A stretch of 32,144 nt of DNA from Lachnospiraceae bacterium (GTDB lineage Bacteria; Bacillota; Clostridia; Lachnospirales; Lachnospiraceae). Below are positions 24,147 to 32,122 of the stretch, piece after piece. The notes below the pieces were generated by a model, which was not told the origin of the DNA, made no database searches, and saw nothing but the letters and a program-made list of their open reading frames with translations. A program made the position numbers and the translations under genes. The stretch covers positions 1-32,144 of the forward strand of contig JAGBNY010000019.1 of NCBI GenBank assembly GCA_017634175.1, given 5' to 3'. Position 1 is the stretch's first letter, and every line of letters starts with the position of its first letter.

Positions 24147-24538
24147 TTATACATTTCCCGCCATTCCATATCGCCCCTATCCAGGGACTTTATCAATAAT
24201 TCAGCAGTCGCTAAATTTGTTGCCAACGGGATGTTGTGAATATCGCACATCCTTACCACTTGATTGACATCCGGTTCATGGGACTTTGATGTCAGGGCAT
24301 CGCGTAAAAAAATCACCAAGTCCATTTGATTATGCTCTATCTCGACTCCAAATTGCTGCATGCCTCCTAGATGCCCTGCAAGAAATTTGTGTACGCTAAG
24401 ATTCGTCACTTCTTCAACAAGTCTTCCTGTTGTGCCTGTCGCATAGAGCTCATTTTTTGCAAGTATTGCCCTGTATGCGATGCAGAAATTCTGCATCAAA
24501 GTTTTCTTTGCGTCATGAGCTATAAGTCCAATATTCAT
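24143..24538 (-). CDS. mgsA: Methylglyoxal synthase-like protein lacking the usual catalytic Asp
   Basis: MgsA converts dihydroxyacetone phosphate to methylglyoxal and phosphate. The family pattern is clear: IAHDAKK with H8, YATGTTGRL at 32-40, and FLRDALTSKSHEPDV with D80, H87 and D90. In the block that normally reads GGDQQ, where the Asp (Asp71 in the E. coli enzyme) is the proposed catalytic base, this protein has GGMQQ (Met60). It may be inactive, altered, or use another residue. ATG at 24538 (MNIGLIAHD) is the usual family start; an ATG three codons earlier exists. Length 131. The location between rodA and dacF matches the clostridial order, so this is the expected ortholog. Confidence 0.85.
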   Translation of the reverse strand: MNIGLIAHDAKKTLMQNFCIAYRAILAKNELYATGTTGRLVEEVTNLSVHKFLAGHLGGMQQFGVEIEHNQMDLVIFLRDALTSKSHEPDVNQVVRMCDIHNIPLATNLATAELLIKSLDRGDMEWREMYK

Positions 24539-24550
24539 CCTATCCATCCT

Positions 24551-25675
24551 TTATTCAAAGAGCCTGACATTATCTCTTTCCCTCAAGAGTCCCACATTCA
24601 AGACCACTCCAATCTCAATGAAGAGACATATGAGCTCCGTCAAACCATAACTCACAAAAGGCAGCGGTATGCCGGTATTCGGCATAAGACCGGTCGTAAC
24701 TGCTATATTCATGAAGGTTTGAAAGCCTATATGCGCGGCGACCCCTGAGCATATCAGAGTGCCAGACATATCTGAGGAACCCCATCCGATTTTCAATATC
24801 TCCAGTACTATCAGGAAGTCCAATATAATTATCGTCATGCTTCCTATGAAGCCCAGTTCTTCACCCACTATAGCAAAAATAAAATCCGTCTGAGGTTCAG
24901 CTATGAAATTCCCATTTTTTACGGAGCCGACTTCATTATTCTTGTAGCCCTTGCCCCTTAACATTCCTGAGCCTATGGCAACTATGGAATTTTGCTGCTG
25001 GTACCCTTCGGTACTCGCATACTTATCCGGCTGAAGCCAAGCCAGAATCCTGTCCTGCTGATATCCCTTTATAATCTCTTGATTCGGGCTAAGAATCAGC
25101 ATTATTCCAAGTACCGAAAGAGGCACAGTTACCGAAAGCACGGCAATGATGAATTTCCAGGAAATTCCCCCTATCAGAATCATCGAAGCGAATATAAGGA
25201 AGAAAACAATGCTCGTGGAAAGGTCCGGCTCTCGATAGATCAAGTACCACTGCGGCAGAAAGAAGCCGAGCATCAAGAATATCACTCCCGTTCGCTTCAT
25301 TTTCGCCCTGTACTTCATAATAAGCTTTGCAAAAAACAAAATCAACAATAATTTTGCCATTGAACTGGGCTGGAACTGAATCCCGGCTATATTGATCCAT
25401 CTTGTGGCTCCATGGGATCCCCTTCCCTGCACCACTACAGCAAGCAGCAATACTGTACTCGCAATATAGTAAAACCAGTGAAAAATAAGCACAGTTGAAT
25501 AGTCAATAAAAGCCGCTATGAGCATCACGATGACCCCGATCAAGAGTCCTATACTTTGTCTTTTTTGATATGCTTCTCTGGCGGATCCAATTATAAATAT
25601 TCCATACGTGGAAATTGCTATTGCGAATATGACCAGGAGAAAGTCAAAATTTTTTAATTTGTATTTTTTTGGCAT
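24551..25675 (-). CDS. rodA: RodA/FtsW-family peptidoglycan glycosyltransferase
   Basis: This SEDS protein polymerises lipid II into glycan strands for side-wall growth together with PBP2. About ten membrane helices fill 374 residues. Conserved blocks include FQPSSMAKLLLILFFAKLI, YREPDLSTSIVFF, FAIVGEELGFIGS and GIPLPFVSYG. After VSYG most relatives have GGSS, but here the sequence reads LTEL. The upstream PBP2 gene ends one base before this frame's start region, as expected for a RodA-PBP2 pair. The clostridial minCDE genes that often sit between the two are absent. Confidence 0.94.
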   Translation of the reverse strand: MPKKYKLKNFDFLLVIFAIAISTYGIFIIGSAREAYQKRQSIGLLIGVIVMLIAAFIDYSTVLIFHWFYYIASTVLLLAVVVQGRGSHGATRWINIAGIQFQPSSMAKLLLILFFAKLIMKYRAKMKRTGVIFLMLGFFLPQWYLIYREPDLSTSIVFFLIFASMILIGGISWKFIIAVLSVTVPLSVLGIMLILSPNQEIIKGYQQDRILAWLQPDKYASTEGYQQQNSIVAIGSGMLRGKGYKNNEVGSVKNGNFIAEPQTDFIFAIVGEELGFIGSMTIIILDFLIVLEILKIGWGSSDMSGTLICSGVAAHIGFQTFMNIAVTTGLMPNTGIPLPFVSYGLTELICLFIEIGVVLNVGLLRERDNVRLFE

Positions 25676-25676
25676 C

Positions 25677-28574
25677 TTAATCAGATATAGCGACGCTGTC
25701 TGGCATGACCGCTGTTCCAGGTATCAACTCGCTTTCGTCTTCTAAATCAAAATAATACTTATATACGTCCCTTGTGACCTCTGCCGCATTCGATGAGGTA
25801 TAACCATACGCAATCCTGGTAGCGATAGAGATTTCTGGATTGTGGAACGGAGCATAGGAAATGAACAGGGAATGATTGGGCCTTGTGTTCATCTGTTGAG
25901 CTGTCCCTGTTTTTCCTGCCGCTGCCACGGGAAAATTCTTATAAGCCCCATAACCTAATACCGCTTCCCTCATACCTCTGTGGACAGCGTTCCAAGTAGA
26001 ATCAGCCACCTCCACCTTATTCCTTAAAGATGGGACGTAATTGCTCAAGACTTCCCCGTCCGCATCCACTAGACGGTCTAATAGCGAAAGATTATAACAG
26101 TTGCCGTTATTTGCAATGGTATTCACGTACCTTGCAAGACCCACAGTCGTATAAGTGTGATTACCCTGCCCTATTGCAGAACGCACTGAATCAATGTCCG
26201 ATACCTTGGGCTCAGACTCAGTGATCTCAATGCCTGATTTTTCTGAAAGCCCAAATAAATCGGCATATTTTGCGATTGCCTTAAGGCCTGTGTCGCTATC
26301 ATACCTGCCATTTTTTATGGAAAGCCTGTAGCCACACTCATAAAAAAAATAGTTACAAGAGTGTTCAATGGCCCCTACAATATCCAGATTTCCATGCGTG
26401 CCCTTGGGATATATCCAGCAGCGAGGCGGATGATCGACCTTCTCATATATGCCGAGACAATTGATCTGCTCGCCCTGATTCACTATTTTTTCTTCCAAGG
26501 CTGCTGTGCTTGTGCAAGGCTTGAAAGTGGACCCTGGAGCTGTTTTTTGCTGGGTAGCATAATTATATAAAGGCAATGAGCCATCCTTTTGCAGCGAATT
26601 AAAATAAGCGGCATCCACGTTATTCGCAAGGCGCTTATTGTCGTAGCTTGGGTATGACACGCAGGCCAGGACCTTTCCCGTGTCAACCTCTGTAACAACG
26701 CAGGAGCCGGAGCAAGGGTCCAATGCCAGGTTCGCAGGAGTAATCTTCAATTCCCGTATCAAACCGACTATGGTACTATAAGCAGTACTCTCACCCGCAT
26801 CCAATCTTGCAAGCTTGCCATCGGTATCCAATAGCTTTCCTTGCTCATAGATGATATGGATAATCTGTTCTCCGGGAATGGTGCCATCCATTATCAGATA
26901 TTTGTAAATCTTCTTCGCAAAAGAGTTATCCAGCATCAAATCCTCAGTTATGAAGCTAACCAGGGCGTCATAGATTTCAGAGGATTCCAAGTATTTTTGA
27001 TCTGTGACTATTTTTTCCGACTGCACCCAGCTAGAGGCAATTGCGTTCTCCAAGTATTGTGAAAGGGATATCTTTCCCTCCTTCCAATTTTTGTACCATT
27101 CATTGGCCTTGTCCATCTTTGAAGAGTCGAAAATCCCGACTTCTGAAGACTCCAACTTTTCAGTTATATAACTCTCATACTCCTGCATTTCGGGACGAAG
27201 TTCACTATAAACCGTCTTCCCGGTCAAAAGCTCGTCCCTTACTTCCTGACTGACCTTTTGCAGCTTATCTTGAAAAAACTCATGAGCCCTTCCTTCATTG
27301 AGCCCGGCATCTTCATCTCCGAAATGTGCGCAGTCAATAAAGTTATTGTCTATCAAAGCAAAATATATCTGATCTATAGATAGGATAATATCAGCGGCGC
27401 TCTCATACTCCCCCACATTGTACCATTTAATGTTCCTTATTTTGGATAGAACGATTCCCGCTATTTTCTGCTCCAATATCCTATAAATGGCACTTTGCAG
27501 CCTTGAATCTATTGTAAGATACAGATCATGTCCAGCAGTAGGTTCTTTCCTATCCCCCTCTTCAGTAATCCTGCCCAGATTATCTACGAAAATCCTCTGG
27601 CTTCCCTTTATCCCCTGAAGCTCTTTTTCCATGACCTGCTCTATTCCTGATTTACCAACCATATCATTAAGGGCATATTTGTGATTTGAAGCAGAATCCG
27701 AGTCCTCTTTATTGTATTGCGACAATTCTTCTTCACTTATCCTTCCCGTATATCCAAGAATATGCGAAAGGCTCGGGTCATCGATATAAGTCCTTATAGT
27801 ATCCTCTTCTATGTCTACCCCCTGCAATACATCCTTATTCTCCATGACCTCAGCTACTGTGTTCTGAGTGACATTCGTTGCGATCGTTGTAGATAAATAT
27901 TTTTGGAAATTATTGAGAGATAGATTCCATCTTATGTTCACGAGCTTAAGTAGCTGTCTGTTAGAATACCCTTCCCTTGGCGCAAATTGATATGTGCCGT
28001 CGTCATTCTCCACATAAAGCCCTATCCCGTACCTTTCCTTGCTGCAAAGATAATTTATTACATCATTGGCAGTGGCCATCTTTTCTTGGTATTTTAAGCT
28101 GTCCACAGTTTGGCGCCCAAATACATCAGCAAGAAACCTGGTTTGCCTGGTTCCATCGAGAGTGAACTCAAATTTCCCATCCTCGCCTAGGACAATGCTG
28201 AAATCTGACACCACCTTATCCCCATTCCTCTCAATTATCTCAATCAAGCGGTCCAGGGTCCGATTTATTTGCATATTCTTTTTTTCGCCGGAATCATAGT
28301 TATCAATCAGAGTGACTGAGTATGCTAGTGTATCCTGCGCCAAGGTATTCCCATTTCTGTCATATATGGTGCCCCTGGTACTTTTAATCGATTTCTCTCT
28401 CTCTATTTTAAGAGTAAAATTATCCCTATAGTCTTCGCCCTTCACAATTTGAAGCACGAAAAGCCGGACTGTAAGGCTGGCAAAGAGAGCAGTTATCACG
28501 AGCAATAACAAAAAAAGCCTGGAGGAAACTATGCTTATCAGCTTATCCCTTATATCACTTAATAATTCAAGCAT
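25677..28574 (-). CDS. mrdA: Penicillin-binding protein 2 (MrdA-type transpeptidase), long form
   Basis: PBP2 cross-links peptidoglycan during elongation and works with RodA. One N-terminal membrane helix at about 18-40 is followed by the dimerisation domain (STRGTIYDRNGNTLAQD). The transpeptidase motifs are STFK at about 680, SCN at about 738 and KTG at about 888. At 965 residues it is much longer than the ~630 of E. coli PBP2. Most of the extra length is an insertion at about 365-620, between the dimerisation domain and the SxxK motif, rich in Glu, Lys, Tyr and Ile and predicted extracellular. Long forms of this type are known among clostridia. It lies six bases after mreD. Confidence 0.95.
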   Translation of the reverse strand: MLELLSDIRDKLISIVSSRLFLLLLVITALFASLTVRLFVLQIVKGEDYRDNFTLKIEREKSIKSTRGTIYDRNGNTLAQDTLAYSVTLIDNYDSGEKKNMQINRTLDRLIEIIERNGDKVVSDFSIVLGEDGKFEFTLDGTRQTRFLADVFGRQTVDSLKYQEKMATANDVINYLCSKERYGIGLYVENDDGTYQFAPREGYSNRQLLKLVNIRWNLSLNNFQKYLSTTIATNVTQNTVAEVMENKDVLQGVDIEEDTIRTYIDDPSLSHILGYTGRISEEELSQYNKEDSDSASNHKYALNDMVGKSGIEQVMEKELQGIKGSQRIFVDNLGRITEEGDRKEPTAGHDLYLTIDSRLQSAIYRILEQKIAGIVLSKIRNIKWYNVGEYESAADIILSIDQIYFALIDNNFIDCAHFGDEDAGLNEGRAHEFFQDKLQKVSQEVRDELLTGKTVYSELRPEMQEYESYITEKLESSEVGIFDSSKMDKANEWYKNWKEGKISLSQYLENAIASSWVQSEKIVTDQKYLESSEIYDALVSFITEDLMLDNSFAKKIYKYLIMDGTIPGEQIIHIIYEQGKLLDTDGKLARLDAGESTAYSTIVGLIRELKITPANLALDPCSGSCVVTEVDTGKVLACVSYPSYDNKRLANNVDAAYFNSLQKDGSLPLYNYATQQKTAPGSTFKPCTSTAALEEKIVNQGEQINCLGIYEKVDHPPRCWIYPKGTHGNLDIVGAIEHSCNYFFYECGYRLSIKNGRYDSDTGLKAIAKYADLFGLSEKSGIEITESEPKVSDIDSVRSAIGQGNHTYTTVGLARYVNTIANNGNCYNLSLLDRLVDADGEVLSNYVPSLRNKVEVADSTWNAVHRGMREAVLGYGAYKNFPVAAAGKTGTAQQMNTRPNHSLFISYAPFHNPEISIATRIAYGYTSSNAAEVTRDVYKYYFDLEDESELIPGTAVMPDSVAISD

Positions 28575-28580
28575 TTTTTC

Positions 28581-29114
28581 TTAACTTTCCTCGCTCTCTT
28601 GTATCTTGATGGCCTTATCCCTGTCATTTTCCAGTTTCTTTTCTAATTTCATTAATAAACCATAGACTGCTATTCCGAGGATTGATGTGTATACGGTTTC
28701 AGGCAAAATGATATGCAGTAAATAATAGGTAAAATCCAGTCTTCGCCTAAGCAGGAAAGTAAGGACATACAGGATGAATCCGTAGGATAAATCAGACAGT
28801 CCGATCAAAAAAACGGGGAACTTCAAGTCTTTTGCGAAAAAAAGCTTATTGAATATGCCTGCAAAATATCCTATGTAAACAAATATTAAGGCGTAGAGAC
28901 CAAGTAGACCGTTGCCGTATAAAATATCTCTAAAAAGCCCGCATAAGAGTCCGATAAGCATCCCTTCTTTCCGCCCTCTCATGAATCCAATAGAGACAGT
29001 TAAGATGAGCGGCAAATCAGGCCCTACTCCTCCCAATGCAATCGCCTTGCAAACCGTACATTGGAATACAAAGGAAAAGAATGCCAAAAGGAAATTGATG
29101 ATTCCTCTTTTCAT
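28581..29114 (-). CDS. mreD: Rod shape-determining protein MreD
   Basis: MreD is a small integral membrane protein of the elongation machinery that links MreC to PBP2 and RodA. At 177 residues with five or six membrane helices it has the normal size. GLFRDILYGNGLLGLYAL is the family's best conserved region. The last 25 residues are charged and cytoplasmic (KLEKKLENDRDKAIK). The ATG overlaps the mreC stop by four bases. Confidence 0.92.
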   Translation of the reverse strand: MKRGIINFLLAFFSFVFQCTVCKAIALGGVGPDLPLILTVSIGFMRGRKEGMLIGLLCGLFRDILYGNGLLGLYALIFVYIGYFAGIFNKLFFAKDLKFPVFLIGLSDLSYGFILYVLTFLLRRRLDFTYYLLHIILPETVYTSILGIAVYGLLMKLEKKLENDRDKAIKIQESEES

Positions 29115-29962
29115 TTCAAGTCCTTTATAACCAAAACAAGGTTGAGATGCCTAAAATCTACGGCCGGCATTATTGTGCCCGATTTTGTAAGGTTATTTGA
29201 ATCAGTTTCGCATTTGCTTATGTATCCGATTGTAAGCCCAGGTAAAAACTTATCCGAAATATTGGATGTAACAATCTCATCCCCCTCCGCAGCGATATTT
29301 TGATCATCAAAAAGCTGGGAGAACCTGATTTCCCCATCTTCCATTAACTGCAGGTCTCCGCTTACCATCAAGGTATCAGAAGTAGACAGTACCATTCCCG
29401 AGACATTGCTGTCATCATCTATAATAGAGCGGACTGTAGCCCAATTCTCACCTGTCTGCGTCACGATTCCAACCAGACCGCTGCCAGAAATTACATTCAT
29501 GTTAATTTCAATCCCATCGCTATTGCCCTTATTTATCAAGAAGGTCGAGAACCAATTGCCAGGATCTTTTCCTATGACCCTTGCCCCAATTTTATCGTAA
29601 TCTGCCAGTCTTTCGTCTAACTCGTAAAGCTGCCTTAATTCCGAAAGCTCGTACTTATCCTCCACAAGCTGATTGTTTTCCAGCCTGAGTTGATCCAATT
29701 GACTTTTTAGGGACTCGTTCTCCTCCATTACATTCCTGATATTTATCAATTCATCTCGCTTTGCGACATAGGCTCTTCCTATGCTGTCTAAGCCCTGTTC
29801 AAAAGGCACCACTGTAAATGAAGCAATGCTCCTAAGCGGCTTCGCTATTATATCCGTAAAGAAAGTGAGAAGCATGAGTCCTATTAAAAGTCCCGAAATA
29901 ATCAAAAGCAGATATTTTGAGGGTATTGAAATTTTTTTCTTCCTAAATTGAATCTTTGACAT
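29111..29962 (-). CDS. mreC: Rod shape-determining protein MreC
   Basis: MreC is a bitopic membrane protein whose extracellular part activates PBP2 and helps position the elongasome. A basic N-terminus (IQFRKKKISIPSKY) precedes one helix at about 17-37. A coiled coil lies at about 68-110 (RDELINIRNVMEENESLKSQ), then the two beta-barrel MreC domain (NKGNSDGIEINMNVIS, GLVGIVTQTGENWATVRSI). Length 283 is normal. It starts six bases after the mreB stop and lacks a clear Shine-Dalgarno, so reinitiation after mreB seems likely. Confidence 0.95.
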   Translation of the reverse strand: MSKIQFRKKKISIPSKYLLLIISGLLIGLMLLTFFTDIIAKPLRSIASFTVVPFEQGLDSIGRAYVAKRDELINIRNVMEENESLKSQLDQLRLENNQLVEDKYELSELRQLYELDERLADYDKIGARVIGKDPGNWFSTFLINKGNSDGIEINMNVISGSGLVGIVTQTGENWATVRSIIDDDSNVSGMVLSTSDTLMVSGDLQLMEDGEIRFSQLFDDQNIAAEGDEIVTSNISDKFLPGLTIGYISKCETDSNNLTKSGTIMPAVDFRHLNLVLVIKDLK

Positions 29963-29968
29963 CTAATT

Positions 29969-31030
29969 CTAATGCTGGGACATTCCTTCTATTGAATACG
30001 CCACACTTCTAAACGATTCTTCCTTTATGACCCTTGCCAGCCCCTCTACTACGCTGACTTGAGGCTCCTCTGAAAGATTTACATTTAATGAGGTCCCTCT
30101 GGAAACGAGCTCTTGAATATTTACCAAATTTGCGCTGCCGCCCGTCAGATAGATACCGTGCTTATATATATCGGCTGCCAGCTCCGGCGGAGTCCGTTCA
30201 AGGATAACCTTTACATTATCGACGATAGTATTGACATGCTCATTTAATGATATATCCACTAAATCAGTAGGTATTCTTCGCTCTACCGGAAGCCCTGTGA
30301 CTATGTCTCTTCCATAGACCACTGCATCTTCCCCGCTGTCCCTGATTGTATTCAATTCTATCTTTAGCTTTTCAGATGTTTTTCCGCCTATTACAAGATG
30401 ATACTCACGCCTTATCGCATTTTGAATGCATTCATCAAATTTTCTTCCGCCTACCTTTATTAGCTTTGATATCACAATCCCGCCAAGAGATAGAATTGAT
30501 ATTTCTGTGGTATCGAAGCCTACATCAACAATCATCACGCCCTGTGAATTCTTCACATCAATATCCAGGCCGAGTCCATCAGCTATCGCTTTCTCCACTA
30601 TCATAATTTTTTTAGCCTTGACATTGGAATCCTTTACCAAATCGAAAAAGGCCCTTTTTTCGACCTCAGTGATATCTGTAGGAACAGCGACAAAGAAGTC
30701 CGAACCCGGATTCTTGGCTCTTGTCATCTCGCTGATAAAGCTCTTCAATACAACCTGCATATGATTGATATCAGCTATGACCCCATTAGATAAGGGATAA
30801 GATATCCTTATATTGGATGGATTCTTCTCAAACATGTCATATGCCTCATTACCATACGCCAAAAGATCATCTTTCCCTTTAACGGCAATCATATTTTTCT
30901 CATTAATAATTGAACCATCTGCATTATTAAAAATCTTAATATTCCCGGTACCCAAATCAATTCCAAAAGCATGACCGTTTACAGTATAATCTGAACCATT
31001 AGATGTATTCTTCTTATTTCCAAAAAACAT
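29969..31030 (-). CDS. mreB: Divergent MreB (actin-like rod-shape protein)
   Basis: MreB forms membrane-bound filaments that guide side-wall synthesis. It has an actin-type fold with phosphate-1 loop GIDLGTGN (23-30) and adenosine loop GIYLTGGSANL. Two usually invariant parts differ. The phosphate-2 loop normally DIGGGTTE is DVGFDTTE (169-176). The segment normally IEEPMAAAIG reads VEKAIADGLG (145-154), where one Glu is kept. An extra ~18 polar residues precede the fold. It remains the mreB of a standard radC-mreBCD operon, so orthology is likely, but nucleotide hydrolysis may be altered. ATG at 31030 (MFFGNKK) is chosen; an upstream TTG in frame overlaps radC. Its SD-like GAGGG is only three bases away. 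Length is 353 residues. Confidence 0.9.
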   Translation of the reverse strand: MFFGNKKNTSNGSDYTVNGHAFGIDLGTGNIKIFNNADGSIINEKNMIAVKGKDDLLAYGNEAYDMFEKNPSNIRISYPLSNGVIADINHMQVVLKSFISEMTRAKNPGSDFFVAVPTDITEVEKRAFFDLVKDSNVKAKKIMIVEKAIADGLGLDIDVKNSQGVMIVDVGFDTTEISILSLGGIVISKLIKVGGRKFDECIQNAIRREYHLVIGGKTSEKLKIELNTIRDSGEDAVVYGRDIVTGLPVERRIPTDLVDISLNEHVNTIVDNVKVILERTPPELAADIYKHGIYLTGGSANLVNIQELVSRGTSLNVNLSEEPQVSVVEGLARVIKEESFRSVAYSIEGMSQH

Positions 31031-31037
31031 AGTCCCT

Positions 31038-31727
31038 CTACATAAGCCCAATTTCTTTTAAGCTGACATAGACACCATCACCAATAATGATAGAATCAAT
31101 CAACTCAATATCCATCAGCTTTCCCGCTTTTTTTAGTTTTTCTGTTATTTCTATGTCCTGTTGACTAGGATTGGGACTTCCACTAGGATGATTATGGACC
31201 ATTATGATAAATACAGCACCTTTTCTAACAGCTTGCAAATACACCTCTCTTGGAGAGACTAAAGAGGCATTCACTGTACCAATGGAAAGTGCATAGTCTT
31301 CTATAAGCGAACTCTTAGCATCCAGCATCATCAAATGGACTTCCTCTCTTTCAAGATGCTTCATGCTTTCCATATACCAAAGAGCGCAGTCTTCAGGACT
31401 TAAAATTTGAGGCTTCTTTCCCCTTCGGGATTTCCACATTCGCTTAGAGAATTCTACTAAACACTTTATCTGCAAGGCCTTTACCCTGCCTATCCCCTTT
31501 ATGGACCTCAAATCTTCCAAAGAGATTGTTTCTAACTCAGCTATTGACTTTTCCTCGCCGCAGAGATTCAGTATGGATATTGCTAATTCCAAAGAGTTCA
31601 ATTCTTTGGTACCATTTCTCAATATTACTGAAAGAATCTCAGCGTCAGAGAGGCTCTGTGTCCCATAGAGTTCACACTTCTCGTAAGGTCTTTCGCACTC
31701 AGGAAGCTCCCTCATTTTATACTTCAT
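31038..31727 (-). CDS. radC: RadC-family JAB/MPN protein
   Basis: RadC-type proteins have a helix-hairpin-helix (LRSIKGIGRVKALQIK, 73-88) and a C-terminal JAB/MPN metalloprotease-like domain. The metal motif HNHPSGSPNPSQQD at 178-191 is intact. The original link to DNA repair is not supported and the true role is unknown. Length 229 is normal. The gene starts the cell-shape operon and ends seven bases before mreB, a position conserved in many Bacillota. The promoter at 31743-31771 leaves only about ten bases before the ATG at 31727, so the mRNA would be nearly leaderless with at best a weak Shine-Dalgarno. Confidence 0.94.
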   Translation of the reverse strand: MKYKMRELPECERPYEKCELYGTQSLSDAEILSVILRNGTKELNSLELAISILNLCGEEKSIAELETISLEDLRSIKGIGRVKALQIKCLVEFSKRMWKSRRGKKPQILSPEDCALWYMESMKHLEREEVHLMMLDAKSSLIEDYALSIGTVNASLVSPREVYLQAVRKGAVFIIMVHNHPSGSPNPSQQDIEITEKLKKAGKLMDIELIDSIIIGDGVYVSLKEIGLM

Positions 31728-31742
31728 TAAAATGCACCAAAA

Positions 31743-31771
31743 ATAATATCACAAAAACAATGCTTATTCAA
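31743..31771 (-). promoter_or_regulatory. Predicted promoter of the radC-mreBCD operon
   Basis: TTGAAT (31766-31771) and TATTAT (31743-31748) are 17 bases apart on the minus strand. No other good promoter is seen before dacF, so it probably serves eight genes. Confidence 0.55.
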
Positions 31772-31814
31772 TTGAATAAATAGGAAAAATGAATAGATTA
31801 ATTCAAAGAAAACA

Positions 31815-31843
31815 GAAAAGAAAAAAGCCGCATTCTGCGACTT
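31815..31843 (-). terminator. Intrinsic terminator of the rRNA-tRNA transcript
   Basis: On the minus strand AAGTCGCA and TGCGGCTT pair over a three-base loop (one G-U pair), followed by a T-rich run. It lies just after tRNA-Glu. Confidence 0.88.
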
Positions 31844-31848
31844 AAAAA

Positions 31849-31920
31849 TGACCCGGACGGGAATTGAACCCGTGTTACCGCCGTGAAAGGGCGATGTCTT
31901 AACCTCTTGACCACCGGGCC
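31849..31920 (-). tRNA. tRNA-Glu (anticodon TTC)
   Basis: The acceptor stem GGCCCGG / CCGGGTC has one G-U pair. The anticodon loop CTTTCAC gives TTC and the T arm CGGGTTCAATTCCCG is canonical. The discriminator is A. CCA is not encoded. Confidence 0.95.
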
Positions 31921-31934
31921 TCAGATATAAAAAA

Positions 31935-32006
31935 CTCCCCGAGTAGGGCTCGAACCTACAACCCCTCGGTTAACAGCCGAGTGCTCTACCATTGAGCTAT
32001 CGAGGA
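31935..32006 (-). tRNA. tRNA-Asn (anticodon GTT)
   Basis: The acceptor stem TCCTCGA / TCGGGGA has one G-U pair. The anticodon arm CTCGG-CTGTTAA-CCGAG gives GTT and the T arm is AGGTTCGAGCCCT. The discriminator is G and CCA is not encoded. It follows the 23S rRNA end by about 115 bases and precedes tRNA-Glu by 14. Confidence 0.95.
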
Positions 32007-32122
32007 CTGTCTTATGCAGGTTGCCCCGGACAGTGAAAACCGAACCTCGAACCTAACCTCTGCAAGCCTGCCGGGCCCGCCCGCCCCGCGGGGTCTCCCC
32101 CCCCCGGGGCGCATGGCCTCTC
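32007..32122 (-). other. GC-rich rRNA spacer without 5S rRNA
   Basis: The stretch between the 23S 3' end and tRNA-Asn contains no 5S rRNA signature. Positions about 32069-32113 are almost pure G and C, including nine C in a row (32097-32105) next to GGGG. Such a block may pair with the region upstream of 23S to form the processing stem. The part nearer the tRNA resembles usual rRNA spacer sequence. Confidence 0.65.

Noticed and set aside
32007..32122. 5S rRNA between 23S and tRNA-Asn
   Set aside because: The space is about 5S-sized, but the conserved 5S segments (such as the CGAAC...GAAG region) are missing and the sequence is mostly G/C repeats.
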